The notes: generated by a model not told the origin, from the sequence alone. A stretch of DNA of 64,000 nucleotides from Prinia subflava (GCF_021018805.1 NC_086283.1:13219162-13283161), one strand, 5' to 3'. Shown: positions 1 to 12,710, counted from the stretch's first letter. Numbers and translations are program-made.

Positions 1-3000
1 CAACCATCTCTTACTGTTTTAAAGCTTTTGATACGGAAGGATTTATCGTAAGATGCTGCTAAGAATGCACACTTCTTTCTAACTGGAATTTAATTGTCAC
101 TTGTCTCTAAAATTATATTCTGAATATTTTTCAATGGTTTAAAATAACTTGAAGAACTAAAAAAAACTGACAAAGATCACTCAGTTCATTCACTGACACA
201 CCCCCACCTCTACCCCAAACTATACATACAAGATTGAAAAGAGTCACCTTTGTCTCAAAACATGGATAGGATTACTACTGATTTCAGTAGGAGCTGATTT
301 AGGTCAATGCTGAAATTTGGAAATCTGAACTCAATTATTCATCATAGGATTCAGTACAAATTGTAATAATTAAGAAAAAGCAAGAAAAAAATTTGTCCCT
401 TTTATTTTTAATCCCATTACACCTGCCAATGAATCTTCCTAATTAATAACCATTCATTTCTTTGAATACTGTATCTTCATCAAAGCTTTCATCAAAACAC
501 CATGTGGAAGATGTTAACCTTTAAAATCTGCCCTTCAGTGCAGCTGAAATTACTCTGTTCATTGTTAACCCAAGGAGCTAAATATCAAAAGTGCTTTAAT
601 CACTTAAATTAAAATCAGTAGTTGTGAGAAAATAAGAAAAAAAATCCTTTCTGATTTTATATGTTGGGGTTCTCTTACATGTAGAGTTCAACATATCATG
701 AGAGGTTTTTTTCATTTCAGCTTTCTATTGCTGCAGTAGTTGGCCACAGATTTTGCTGTTAAGTAAAGGCATCAACTGAGACAGCAAATTACCTCTTACT
801 CAGTCTGCAGCAAATTTGTGAATACCCATCAGAATTTTTAAGTTAGGAGATTTTCTTTAGACTTGCACAGTTTACACAGGAAAACAGATGCAATAAATTT
901 TGGACTTCTTCAATGACTTATTGCAACAAGCAAGCAGCTTGTGAGTGGGATGGAGAATGTAAGTCTGATAAATTAACAAGAAATCTTTTTCTCAGTACAG
1001 GAGCCAAGTAGGACTCTGCCATTAGACCATTTATTTGTGCCTTGCTTCATATTAAACAAGTCCTTCTAGCAGGAAAGATATAGAAAAATCTCTAGGAGTG
1101 TGGAAAATCCCAGCTTGTTACAGGCGGATGCCATCAGGACACTGATACACACATCAAGGATCAAATCTGTACACCTGACTGGTGTGCAGTGAAATCCTTC
1201 ACATCATGTGATGTCGAGTATAAGAACCTGATACAGCAGGAGCAGCTATCAGATATCCTGTATCCCAGAGAAGGCAGTGAGGACCAAAACTTGAACCCTT
1301 TGACTGAGTCTAAATGTAATCCTTCCAAGTATCTTTGCATGACAATTATTTGCCAAGCAGCATATCTGAATGACCACTTGTTCAAGCTAGAGACATCCTT
1401 TTCTGTAACTAATAGAACCAACAAATTCTGAAAAGCTATGAAAAAGAAAAGTAATTGCAATACTTCTATTTCTAAGAATGAAAGAAAAATAATATGTACT
1501 GGTCACTGCCTTCTTCCTATAGCTGAGAAAGTATTTCATATTCTTAAATTTGGAAGAAAGAAAATAAAATCAAGGTTTGTTTGCATATGAAAAAGAACTG
1601 AAAATACACAAAAAGCAATTCTTGTTTTCAGCAGTGATCATGCCACAGGCTTCATGGCAATGTGTGATCTTTGGATGACAGTGCAGAGGATGCAACAATA
1701 CATTTGATAATTTGTGGATGTGTGCTCACTGCTGCAGGGAAGCCACATCTCCCCATAGTAGTGTTTTGCAGTCAGCAGGAGATAAACTCTGCTGAAAGTT
1801 ACACTTAAGACATGTGTACAAAGTTTGGGAGAGAAAAAACCTCAGGTAAGGTTAAAGGCATGAGCACAAATGGAATTCATGCACTCCTTGCAGTGAATCA
1901 GCTTTGACTGCTGCCACATCCATGCGTTTGCATTTTTCATTGCAGGCACTGACCCACATGCAGGGCAGGCACTAAGGTCAGTAACATGACACAAATTATC
2001 AGAGGCCAGGTGATCATTGTGATAATGTCATTCTTCAAAAAGATAGCATTATTTGGAGTATAATAATTTTAAACAACTCTTATAACAGAAATTGCACTAT
2101 GCTTCCGCTGCCGTCATTAAATAACAGAACATCTAAAAAGATCAATCGCACAAAGCCAGTAGTAAAAGCCAGTGTAAAAACCTTGCAAATGTCTTTTTAT
2201 TACTCCATCAACTGACTTCCTTTCTTTCCTCTACCTCTGGAGAAATAAAGAATGACAGTAAATTAAATATTTATAGTTATAAAAATAGTGACTTCCATCT
2301 GCTATAACTTGGAACTGCTGTCCCAACAACTTGCATGCTTGATGAGATGTGAGCAGCAGAATATAATTAGGTAATGTGAGTGATGTATGGTCACTTTTTG
2401 CTATAATACTCTGAAAAAAAGAATACTAATATGCATGCCAACCTGACAGTATGTGCTAGGTATACCCAGAAAATGAGAAGACTTAAAAAAATTTTTGACC
2501 ATTATCTGGAATACTTTTCCCCTTTGGAGAGCTCTAGAGGACTAATATCTCAGCATTGCCATCCACAAATGACTACATTACTAAGACACGCAGCAAGCAA
2601 GTTTAATAATAGATAGTATTTAGACAATGATACTCAGAGTCTGGGGAAAAAGATACAAGACGAGAGTACAGCTGTTCTCATTTTTAGCCTGAAGTATCTG
2701 AGCAACAATTAAAACTTTTCAAAATGTTTATGTGATACCTGATAGAACCATCTATTTTTCGTGTAACTACGGTTTTTTAAAATCTAAATAACAATTCAAT
2801 TATCCTTTGTAATAGCCAGTAGAGACACTGCTGTCAAATAAAGATCTCACTGAAAATAACAACTGGCAAACCAAAGCATTCCGTCATTTTCAGAAATATT
2901 AAATACTCCCAAATGAGCACAACTAAACTTTGTGAAAAAATACACTAAAGAAATGAGCTTATCCCTTTATCTTACCCTGAGTCTTTCCATTTAGGAAATT

Positions 3001-4797
3001 CCTAAAGACTTGTCCCTTGGGACATACTGGGAGAAGTTGCACAGCTAGTGTTTGAATTACAAATGTTCTTCAGAAAAGATTTTTGCAAGAAACTTTTGTC
3101 AACAATATTTTTTTCCATGTGGAAGAGGAGAAACAAAATTATATTTAAATATGCCTTGGAGTCTAGCAAATAATTCAGCAGCCAAGGTACTTTTTACTCA
3201 GAAAAAACAAAACTTCTCACAAATCTGCAGACATTATGGACAGCTCATCTGCAGCCAGAGATTTTGTTTCTTTAGGAGAATCAAATCCCTTTGCTTCATC
3301 ACAGAGAAAAATATGACTTTAAATTATACTCTGAGTACTTTATATCATATTTTTTCTTACTTAACAATAGTTATTGTTACCATTTATTTTTCACAGACAA
3401 TCCACCCTTTTTGAAAGGGACATTCTCTTCCTTCCCTCACAAGTTGGTGACTGAGCAAAAGCAGAAATTCTAATTTAAATGCCATCAGATTTTCATGTTC
3501 ACAAGAGTCCGGATGATTACTCCACTGAAACAAATGCATAGGAAGGAAGCTCTCAAGAAATAAGTTTTAAATCATCCCTTCCAGCATAGGAGTGCATTTC
3601 TTTTATTATTGAATCATTGCAAACATTAACTCCTAATAAACAGTCATAATTAAGACAAGTTCAAGTAGCATGATGATAAACACCTTTGAGTTGCTGAGGA
3701 CAACAAAACCCTCTGTTGGGATTTGTTTCAAATTACTGTGGTGAATCCTATCATTCACCTTTTTAGAAAAACTGAATGTGGGGTCATAATAGATCCCTAA
3801 ATCCCACTGACTGCAAGGGTACTCAGGTTCCCAAATGTTTCCAGCATGTGAGGAGAAACCTCTGCCTTCTACTGTAAAACAGGCTCTGATTATCTTGACT
3901 ATGCTAAGGAATTAATCACTTTACATATTATGGTTATTGAAGAAGTTCTCACTTTTCCAGTGTAGACAATACCTCTACAATGAAGGTTAAAAACCATTGT
4001 TTCCCCTGCTGACCCTTCAGCACACAATTTTTTTTTTTTCACATAAACAGTATGTGAATGAACAAGTTGAAAAAACTGTTGACAGTCAAAGCTAAGGTAG
4101 GGTGAGTTTGTTTGTATTTCGTCACAATGGAAAAGTTAGAAGCACATGCAGATGATCTACCTCCCAGAAACCACCCTGAAGCACACATGCAGACATGAAG
4201 CTTCCTAAATGCAGGATTGAGTGGTTCCATTTCCCATCATATCATATCCTTTATTTATGCCCATACACACTGACGTGCTCATGGCCTTTAAGGTCTGCAC
4301 CCATAGTGCTCTGCAACTTGATTATATTTCTAAACTCTTATCCTCACACTGGTGGACAGTGTTCTAACACAGCAGTGTTTGCCTGATCAAGGATTCCAAA
4401 CTCCTTTTAACGATCCATTTCAGTTCAGGAGGGATGGGCTTATTGCATGCACATGAGATTGCATTAAACAATTTGTAGAGATATTTTGTTTCTTTCGGTT
4501 GTTTATTTTTGATTGTATGTATCTTAGGAATGGCCAGGCATGAAATTGGAGCTGTAAAGTAAGTCAATTTATTGACACAACTCTGTTCTGGGAGCTCAGT
4601 AGGTGTGCAGCAAAGCAAGAAGGGTAAGGGGGCTGAATTATTCATTGAACCTTTAAGCATCAACCAATAACACAGCGAAGAATGCCTGTTTTGCAACAGT
4701 AGGTGTGAAGTGTACACATAAAAGAAAATGGATGTTACAAACCCTGTCCTTTCAGGATTCAACCATTGAATCTTTTTCTTTTTAGTAATTTGGAGGG
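1..4797. other. AT-rich non-coding stretch, no gene seen
   Basis: I see no gene here. Open frames are short (the longest before the LTR is about 120 codons, near 3.05-3.4 kb), are shadowed by frames on the other strand, and contain no recognisable domain or splice-bounded exon. Base composition is AT-rich and poor in CpG. Only short poly-A/T tracts are visible, such as a T run near 4029. A good acceptor-like tract (pyrimidines then cag) ends near 720, but no matching donor with an open exon follows, so I do not call an exon. Confidence 0.6.
4793..4797. repeat. Target-site duplication, left copy (GAGGG)
   Basis: The five bases immediately before the LTR start are identical to those immediately after its end (6172-6176). 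This marks the integration event and fixes both LTR boundaries. Confidence 0.75.
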
Positions 4798-4846
4798 TGT
4801 CGTAGTTGCGGGGGAGGTGAATTTTTTCCAGGGGGATGTGGGCAGG

Positions 4847-4931
4847 CCAATCAGTGATCAGCTTTTCTGCTGGCACCTAGATTGGTCACTCGGAGGTTTG
4901 GACACACCTCTGAGGACACAAAGAGTTAAAA
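4847..4931 (+). promoter_or_regulatory. LTR U3 promoter: CCAAT boxes and TATA-like box
   Basis: CCAAT lies at 4847-4851, its reverse complement ATTGG at 4881-4885, and TTAAAA at 4926-4931. The order and spacing fit a U3 polymerase II promoter, with transcription expected to start about 25-30 bases after the TATA-like box, near 4955-4965. The motifs are seen directly; promoter activity is inferred. Confidence 0.45.
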
Positions 4932-5052
4932 GCAGGACCCCAAGGAGGTTCGGCCTCTTTTTGGATCCCGGTTTCAGCAGAGAGACGTCTCAGGTCTCCT
5001 TCTCCTGCCCAGCCACGAGGCTGGGTGGGGGAGGGGAAACACGTGGTCGGCT

Positions 5053-5061
5053 CAGGTAAGC
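5053..5061 (+). promoter_or_regulatory. Splice-donor-like site inside the LTR
   Basis: CAG|GTAAGC, with the junction after 5055, is close to the vertebrate 5' splice-site consensus. It sits about 100 bases downstream of the predicted LTR start site, so LTR transcripts could splice out of the element into flanking DNA. A match of this quality also arises by chance, and no acceptor partner can be proven. Confidence 0.3.
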
Positions 5062-6027
5062 TGGAGCCCCGGAAAGAGAAGAGAGTGGACAAGACTGGAA
5101 CTGAGCTGCCCCGTCCAGGATGGAGGGGTGGAAAACTGTGGAAGTGCCTTCTGTGTGTGCTCACCCCCTCTTCCCCCCTAAACTCCGGGAGAAGGTGCCC
5201 AGCCACGTGACAGTTGCCGAGCCTGGGAGTGCCTGAGCCTGCAGCCTGCTGGGAGATAGAAACTGTTAACCCTTGCTTGGCAGAAAGAAACTTTTCTTAG
5301 ACATTGATTCTCATGACTGGTGATTTTGGAAAAAAGGAGAAGGAAGCGGCCTGGGACCGAGGTGATAAAGCACGATTAGAAAGAACCTGATGGGCAAAGA
5401 ATGAGAGGAGTAGCCTTCGGAGCTGGACTTTTCTTGCATAATGTCAGCCATAGACTGAACTTAAGTCTCTTTTGAACATAAACTGCATTTTAGGTAGATG
5501 CAGCTGCCCTGCTTTTGCTACAGTGACTGGCACTTGAAGAGTAGAGCGAGCAGAGAAAAGAGGAGGAGGGTGAAGTAGTGCCCTCTGCCCTCAGGGCAGA
5601 CCTGCTCCTAGAACCCCGGCCCCTAGGTAAAAAGGGGGAGAGCTCGGCATGCAAGTATCCTTAAAAAGCCCTGTATGCAGTTTTGGCCTATGAGACAGCG
5701 GTGAGAGCGCTGGACATAGGAAAAAGAGAGTGTCACCCTGGCAGACCTCTCCGGGCGGTGCCACGGGTGACATGGGAACACATAAAGAGTAGACCCGTGT
5801 GTTCTGGAGAACAGTCTGTGGTGCGAGAGAGACTCCTCTCTCCCTTGCTGAACTGAAGATTAGTTTGTTTTTAAGTAGTGATTGTTTGATTTAAAACCCA
5901 AAGGTTGGTCTGTGAAGAGTAATGTGTGGGGAGGTAGAAACTGGGAGAAGAAATGTTCTAAGAAGTTTTTATTTCTGTCTCTGTGTGTGTGTTTAAGAGT
6001 ATTTCTGTCCCTGTTCTTATGTAATGT

Positions 6028-6056
6028 AATAAAGTTTTAGTAGGTTTTTTTTGTTT
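6028..6056 (+). terminator. LTR polyadenylation signal (AATAAA) with GT-rich tract
   Basis: AATAAA at 6028-6033 is followed by a T/GT-rich tract through about 6056. This is the expected layout for cleavage at the R/U5 border of a + strand LTR, leaving a U5 of roughly 115 bases. It supports the orientation call. Confidence 0.6.
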
Positions 6057-6171
6057 TCAAGATTTAAGCCTGCTCTGCTCTGTTCCTGATCACATCCCAC
6101 AGTAGCTGTTAAAGAAAAAAAAAACCATATTCATAGGTGCATCAACATCTGGCCAGTGCCAACCCATGACA

Positions 6172-6176
6172 GAGGG
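6172..6176. repeat. Target-site duplication, right copy (GAGGG)
   Basis: This is the right-hand copy of the 5-bp duplication flanking the solo LTR. A further G follows, so the exact register could shift by one base, but TG...CA ends and a 5-bp duplication give the most consistent reading. Confidence 0.75.
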
Positions 6177-8264
6177 GAAATAGGACTACCAAGTTATTTA
6201 CAAGTGGTACATAGCATGATTTATTTATTTCTTAAATTTTACTTAGAATAACGTGTTGAATACTGTACCTACTGTATCAGCTTTGAGAGAAAAGAAAAAC
6301 TGATGAAAATTGATAGAAGGAAAACCCTTTCTAATCAAGCAATTACAGTGTTGGCATAAACCACCTGTTATTAGCCTAAACTTAGTACAGGACATGAAAA
6401 TGTGTGAACAACACCAACAAACCACATATATAACAATAACAGACACTGTAACACAAGCAAATAGTTACTTTTAGGTTCCAGCTCCCACACCTAACTCCAC
6501 TTCTCCAATCACATTCCCAAACAAATCTTTTCAGTCAAAATGAGCTAAAATCTTTGAGCTAAAAACCTGTTTTCTTATTTTTCAGGTATTTAATTTTTGA
6601 AAGAATACATATTTTGTCTCTGTGTTCATATCCGTAGCCCGATCCATTTTACGGGGAGAGCTATTCAATTAATTGGTAAATCTGAAACACTCTGATGATA
6701 AAGTCAGGTGGCTGCACAACTTTGTAACAATGCAAACGGAGAGCGGATATTACACAAAAAGATGCAATATTGTTTTCAGATTGAATTAACTTTTGACCAA
6801 AGATATTTATGTTGCAGTTTTACCATTTGGTAATTTTGAGAGATTCCGTAATATTAATATTTCTCATCCTCAACTAGCCTTCAGTGTTCATGCTTCTGAT
6901 GCTCTGATTTTCTTTGTAATTTCATCTGCTGCAGACCTAATCCTAACAGATGCCTAATACATCTTCTAAAGAACCACTTGCAGTATCATTTGGGAAAAAA
7001 AGAAAACAAATTTGTAAAATCTATTCTATTATGATTTTGTACCTCAGTGAGTTAAAATCTTGTCCATTTGCTTTCAATTTTGACTGTCATTTACTTCATC
7101 ATAAAGAGTTTCCAAGTCTCCTGCCTGCTGCTTACGAAACAGAACACAGAAAGAAATAGGTCAAATTGTGGGAACCCAGCATCCTACCTCTGACTGCAGC
7201 CAAGAACTAATGCCCAGGGCAGGGTTAAAGATTCTGGGCAATCACACATTTATATTTCCCAAATTTGCTCTACCAGCCTTCAGAAGGCAGCACAAAGATT
7301 TCTACCTTGGCTTTTCTTTGTGATTCTTCAAGAATGTAATATATGAACGAGTTAGGAATTGCTGCTCTTAACAAAAGCAAGGCAGCAAGACATGGGAATT
7401 TTCTCCCCTGCAGACCACATCAAAATACCACATGATGCTTGATACCAAAAGATGCTTGAGTACACTGGCCCTGCTTGCTGCTGCTGCTGTTAAAAACCAG
7501 TGCACCTGCACCAGAAACAAAAGCATGTCCCAGGCCCAGCAAATGCAGCTCAGTTTGGGAGTACCAAACTGGCACAGCTGTCCAGATACACATTTGTATT
7601 CACTGCTCTTGCTGTGGCTTTACTAATCCTTCCACAGAGGGTGGGCAATGTGTTGGCAGTCTCACATAGCTACAGCAGTCACAGCAGAAAGAATGACAGT
7701 GACATTTGACATGGCAGTAAGACTATTGCATCACTTCATAGAAAACATTTCCAAAACCATCACCTGTATTCCAGCATGGCACAGCTTCCCTCATGTCACA
7801 AAAATAATTTCCTTAGTGAGTTATCATTTGTAAACATCCACCTGTGCTTTACCTACACCAGACCCACATAACACCATAAAGTAAGAGTTCAGAGTTTGAA
7901 GCTCTCAAAGACTAATACTAGATTGTGATGAATTCTACTCTTATTTCCTAACAATATAACCTTTATGTAAAGGAAATTATCTCTCTTGTCTTGAAGTCAG
8001 CACAAAATAAATAGTGTTTCCAGAAAGTGGAATAATTAAATTCCACTTCCACTTTTAATTATCTGCAGCAACTATTGATTATTTTGCTGCACTATAAAGA
8101 ATGACAGCTATGTATGAAATGAAATAAAAATAAAACAGAGTTTTTCACTGAATTCAGCGTTACACCTTTGCCACAAGTTTGGTGAACTCCTTGATACCAC
8201 AGCGAAAACAAGCAGCTGAATGATTCTGTAAATGTGAGTAGTACACAGACATCTTGAGCAGAGC
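6177..8264. other. Non-coding stretch, nothing recognised
   Basis: AT-rich sequence with several short overlapping frames (7.4-7.8 kb has four overlapping + frames of about 60-70 codons, none with a domain). A small CTG run (near 7478-7490) encodes a short Leu or Ala/Val stretch depending on frame. I see no splice-bounded exon, RNA gene or transposon end. Confidence 0.6.
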
Positions 8265-8344
8265 AGGGTCCTGTTATTGTAGGACTTGTGTACGTCTTGG
8301 CAAGGACCAAGGACCATACACAAGCCCTACAATAACAGGACTTT
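8265..8344. repeat. Long imperfect inverted repeat, 24-bp arms
   Basis: Arm 1 (8269-8292, starting TCCTGTTATTGTAGG) and arm 2 (8317-8340) are reverse complements at 23 of 24 positions. The only mismatch is A8284 against C8325. Wobble and Watson-Crick pairs extend the stem outward to about 8265/8344, and a 24-base spacer (8293-8316) forms the loop. A transcript of either strand would fold into an approximately 80-base hairpin. It shows no TA or other duplication that would mark a MITE. It could be a local inverted duplication, a hairpin precursor, or a replication template-switch product. Confidence 0.8.
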
Positions 8345-9456
8345 CACTTTGGTAGCCAAAATTATAGAGGTACAAAAGTGTAAAGCAAACAGGACAAAAT
8401 ATTCACAAACAGTTGATTTACCATTGCATCCACTGGAATGGTGGATGTACTGCCCTCCTGCATATAGTCCTCACTTGTAAGCCCAGAACGGATTTTAGAA
8501 GGACCAGCTCTCCCTAGACATTTGCCTGCTGCTCAAAAAGATGGTTCAGGATCATACTGTCTTAAGAATGTTTATTATGACAACTAAGAGAGCTGGAGCT
8601 AAACTCCCAGGGACCAACTGCTTTTGCAGAAGTGTGTGACTGACCTACCACCACAGCATGCAGCTCGTGGTCACCATGTGGACCCTGCTTTGCCTCAGGA
8701 ACACTTCCAGAATAAACTGAGCTGGAACCAAACTGCAGGAAAAGGTCAAATATCAAAATTCTATCAAGCATAAGTCTGCTCTGCTGGGAAGAAGTGGATC
8801 CACAATCTGCACTAGATTTGTTTATACATCTTTTACCTTTACATCTTTTCAGTAAGCAGTTAGATCCCCAAGAGGAGAATGCAGTCTTGTTACTCTTTGC
8901 TCTTTATCAGAGGGGTTTTACAATTCCACCTAGTCCTGTCTCCAGATGGACATCCTGTACAATATTTATTAACTTCTGGCTAGAGAGTGCATGTTCCCTT
9001 TTATATCTTTTATCCTGTGTTATTGTTATTCTATATTTCTCTAAATGTAACTAGAAATCCGTCTATCCAACTTGAAGCCAAGTTTGTCTAAATCACTCCC
9101 TACTTCATTGCTTTCTTCAGCAGTTCCAGCTCAACAGAGGATTTCATCATGTTTGAAGCTCTTTCTCTTAAATCTTTAATCACATACCAAACAAAATGCT
9201 ACTTAATAGATTCCTGTAAGTAACACAATCATTTCACCCTCCTTGTATCAAATTGCATCTACTCACATACTTTCTAGCTGCTGCTCTTTGACATGACCCT
9301 CAGTCCTCTGTCACACTAACTCTGAACTGTAGTTATTTAAGGCTGAATCCCAACCAATTATTCAGTTAACTTTCCCCACTGTCAACCCAGAGAGAAGAGA
9401 AATGTTTTAACATCTCTCCACAAAGTTTACTGTATAAAATCCTCCAAAGCGTCAGG

Positions 9457-9479
9457 AAAAAAAAAAAAAAAAAAAAAAA
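9457..9479. repeat. Poly-A run (23 A)
   Basis: An uninterrupted run of 23 adenines. The upstream sequence does not match a SINE, LINE 3' end or processed gene that I know, and I find no clear flanking duplication, so I treat it as a simple repeat. Confidence 0.9.
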
Positions 9480-10238
9480 GGAAAAATTGCATGTGGCAAA
9501 CCATCCACTGCCAGAGATGTCTATCAAAGGGATCACTCTCTAAGCTCCAGATGGCAGGTCTCCTACAGGAAGCAGCTGGTCCCTTGGCAGCATGTCCTCA
9601 AGAAGTGCCAATGGCTAAGTCTGTCTGTGGTAATTCAAGGCCATCACAGGAATTTTATGTTGAAATTATTTCAGCTGTACAAGCCAAGCTTTTGCTCTTC
9701 AGTAGACCAGAGCCAGTAAGCCAGACCCAGTGCTCTATCACATACCCCCTCCATCTCTTCTCTGTGAGGAGGCACATGTGGGCACTGCGTACTTTGAACC
9801 AATTTTAACATAACCGCAAAAGCTGGTGAACTTATTAGTCAAGCCACAGTCTGTGTAAAACAACCACCAAACCTATGGAAATAAGGTGTGTAAGAAAATG
9901 AACACTAGGTCATCTCTCACACGCAGGAAAGGATACCCTGATTTTCTTTCTTGATGGTTTTATTCTGCCCTTTAGCAGAGGATTTCTTGTAATTTTGGTT
10001 CAATATTACTTGTTTTATTACCATTTCTAAACTTAATATATTCCTTAAATAAAAAACTAACCATAAGAAGTATTGTTTTCAAATTTCTCTTACTTCTGGT
10101 CAGCATTTTTGGTGTATTAGTTCCATCTTATTTCCTCCTTTCTTGCAGTGTAACAATTCTCTAGAATCTCCTTGGGACAGGAGATAGGTAGCTTGCTTTC
10201 CATCAGACTTTTAAAACACATAAAATGTGTAGCTCCTC

Positions 10239-10289
10239 TTTGTTTTGTTTTTGGTTTTTTTTTTGGTTTTTTTGTTTTTTTTTTTTTTT
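10239..10289. repeat. T-rich low-complexity tract with G interruptions
   Basis: About 50 bases of thymine broken by single or double G. Read on the minus strand it gives a Lys/Asn/Thr-rich spurious peptide. Confidence 0.9.
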
Positions 10290-11575
10290 AATAGAACTTT
10301 CCTCAGCACTTTAAAGATGTAAGATGACCACCTAACTTCTGCAAACAGCAACTCAGCGCTGTGAGTGTCCAGCATACTTGTTCTATCCCAGTGTGCAACG
10401 CACTCACAACTCACAGCATTGATCTTCCTAAACCCTCTGCACCAGTCCACAGAGAATGCAATTCCCTAAAAATTAGAACACCTTCTATCTTACCTGAGCA
10501 CAGTAATAGCTTAGAACCAGACAATGACACACAATGTCAAGATTTCCAGTCGGGCTGCAAAGCCCTGCTCGCTCCACACATCAGTGGCACCAGCTGTAGC
10601 CCAATTAAACTCAACACTGCACAGGTGTTCCCAAAAATTAGTAACAAAAGCAAACTCCCCTTTAGGGTTCTGAAAAAAAAAATTTGAGTTCTTTAGCTTC
10701 TTTAAGTGTCTGAACACCAAATGGATTGGAAATCAGAGAGAGAAATGACATACAGAGGAATAACAGTAATATGAATTACAATTTAATATAATTCAATATA
10801 TATTTAGACTAGAAAATACAAGTGTTCATAGTTTACCTATATAAAGTGAGACTCATGAAATGTTTTTGGCCCACTTTTGTTTTCACTCTATGTTAAAGGA
10901 GTTAATCTAACCTGGGAAAATAGGAGGTATCATCCAAAGGACAAAATGCAGTATGTTTAAATAATATTCTGAAGCTTCTTTTATCAATATTTAAAAGCTA
11001 CCTGCAGCAAACATTTTGGTGTAAAGGTAACTCAACTGCATATCTACAATTCTGGGCAACATTTCAGTCTGTCTGTGAACAGAATGGAATCAATTCACAT
11101 AAAATAGGAAATAGAAAATGTGATTATCTCATTTTAAAAATGTAAAAAAAAATCTCACTGCAGTATTCCAAAGGGCTAATTGAAAGACAAAACAAAGGAA
11201 AACAATTCTATGAAACTGTATTAATGGAAAAAAAAGCAGGTCTATTAAATTCATGTTGGAATAACCTTTTTAAGAAATACACTTCATTTTCATGGTAAGA
11301 AATTAATCAAACTGAAGATTTGGAGAGTTTCATTCACCAGTAAAACATTATTACATTATGCCAATAAGCTTGCTCCAACAAAATGAACAAATGTATGTTT
11401 ATTAATTAAACTACTGGAGAGTCAAGATACTGAAGCAGAGTTGTCAGCATACAGGATTCATAGATTCACATTCTCTTAATAAAAATAAGAGCACTTATAC
11501 CAAGTGATTGATCTTATTTTATTAATAGAAGTTATAAAAGAAGCTACGGGACTGTACAGAGAGCACAAGCAACAA

Positions 11576-11616
11576 AAAATTAATAATACTATGAACAACA
11601 TAGTATTACTAATTTT
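11576..11616. repeat. Hairpin: 18-bp arms, 5-base loop
   Basis: Arms 11576-11593 and 11599-11616 are reverse complements with one mismatch (17 of 18 pairs), separated by AACAA. The inner 10 bp are perfect. The stem is very AT-rich, so it may be a chance or mutational palindrome rather than a processed RNA hairpin. Confidence 0.75.
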
Positions 11617-12694
11617 CAATTGAAGGCAATATTTACCTCTATTGATAGAGTTAGCCAATATCATAGAATATAACTAGCAGATGGTATTATAAGTTTTTCT
11701 AATACACTAACTGGCAACACAGTAGATTTTCAGTTCATAAAAAGATATTAATTAGTAATACTCTTAATACCCATGGAAGAGATTTTTTCTGGTAATTTAA
11801 TAAAGTAACACTGCTCGTGCAAAATAAATAAGTCAATAAGCAAAAAATGAGTGCTCAGAAACTCAAGAGAGTTAAAATCATAAAGGAAAATAATGCAGCT
11901 TCATTTGGTAGACATTGAAACAACATTAACTCCTAAAATAGTAATTTCAACTGCATCATGATAATGTGGTATATTTTTGGTCTTCCTTTGGGTAGAAAAG
12001 AAGATTTTTTATAGTTTTGCTTACCTGACAGGTTACCAGTTAAGAAAGATAAGGAGTGCACAAACACATTGGTCTTTACTAATGAACACAGAAGTGGAAA
12101 AAGGGAGCTGGCTCAAAAAGAGATTTTGCAAGCCTCCAGAAGTAGTTCAGAAAAGTAGTGATTCTGGCTAATAGATCTCATGTATTCATGAGACTGTGAT
12201 GTCTCTGTAATGTTTTAAGTTGGAATTTAAGAATGAAATAAGGCAGGAGAAACAATATATACTGAACTAAAGATGGTAAATGAATGAATCAGTCTCTGGG
12301 ACCAGAAACCAGAATTTCACATTTTTTATGTCAATATGTATGACTGTTTACTGACTCATGCTTACTGCATGAAAACAAAGGCCTTCCAAAGAGACGAAAA
12401 GAGACAAAGTTCCACAGATGTCCTGAAAAATCTATTCATATAAATTCTTTTTATTTACTCTGAGGGAAAAGGCTCACAGACAGGATTGGATCTTTCTTGC
12501 TGAGCTCAGATCACACTCCTCCTTTGTAAAGAGCTGATGCAAATCTCAATACTTAGAAAAAGAGTTTTTCAAAGCAATAGTAATTTATATATGTTTTAAC
12601 TTCATGCAAAAATAACGATGCCTCTCTCTCATTCTTAATAGTATTGCAGATTATGCTTGATGATAATTATGACAATTGCACTTGTGAAATACTA

Positions 12695-12710
12695 TTTTTT
12701 TTTTTTTTTT
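12695..12710. repeat. Poly-T run (16 T)
   Basis: Uninterrupted run of 16 thymines in AT-rich DNA; simple repeat. Confidence 0.9.

Larger units (their letters stand above)
4798..6171 (+). mobile_element. Solo LTR of an endogenous retrovirus (avian ERVL-like), 1374 bp
   Basis: This is a complete-looking long terminal repeat. It begins TGTCG and ends CATGACA, so the termini carry the TG...CA and the short TGTC/GACA inverted repeat of LTRs. It is flanked on both sides by GAGGG (4793-4797 and 6172-6176), a 5-bp target-site duplication. That length is typical of class III (ERVL-like) avian elements, whereas avian ERVK-like elements usually give 6 bp. Compared with its surroundings it is GC- and CpG-rich. 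It carries CCAAT (4847-4851), a reverse CCAAT (4881-4885), a TATA-like TTAAAA (4926-4931) and an AATAAA with GT-rich DNA after it. No internal gag/pol/env sequence or second LTR lies in the window, so it is probably the product of LTR-LTR recombination. The passerine affinity comes from memory of similar LTR starts; the family name is not established. Confidence 0.82.
8345..11575. other. Non-coding stretch with poly-A and T-rich tracts
   Basis: No gene is recognised. A slightly GC-richer patch (about 9530-9800) carries a 105-codon + frame without any family motif. The stretch contains the A run at 9457-9479 and the T/GT tract at 10239-10289. The remainder is plain AT-rich DNA. Confidence 0.55.

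Noticed and set aside
4364..4876. 170-codon minus-strand open frame reaching into the LTR
   Set aside because: It crosses the LTR boundary and its target-site duplication, so its 5' part comes from the insertion. No recognisable domain.
9457..9479. Poly-A run as the tail of a processed pseudogene or SINE
   Set aside because: No recognisable upstream body and no clear flanking duplication; the same applies to the other A and T runs.
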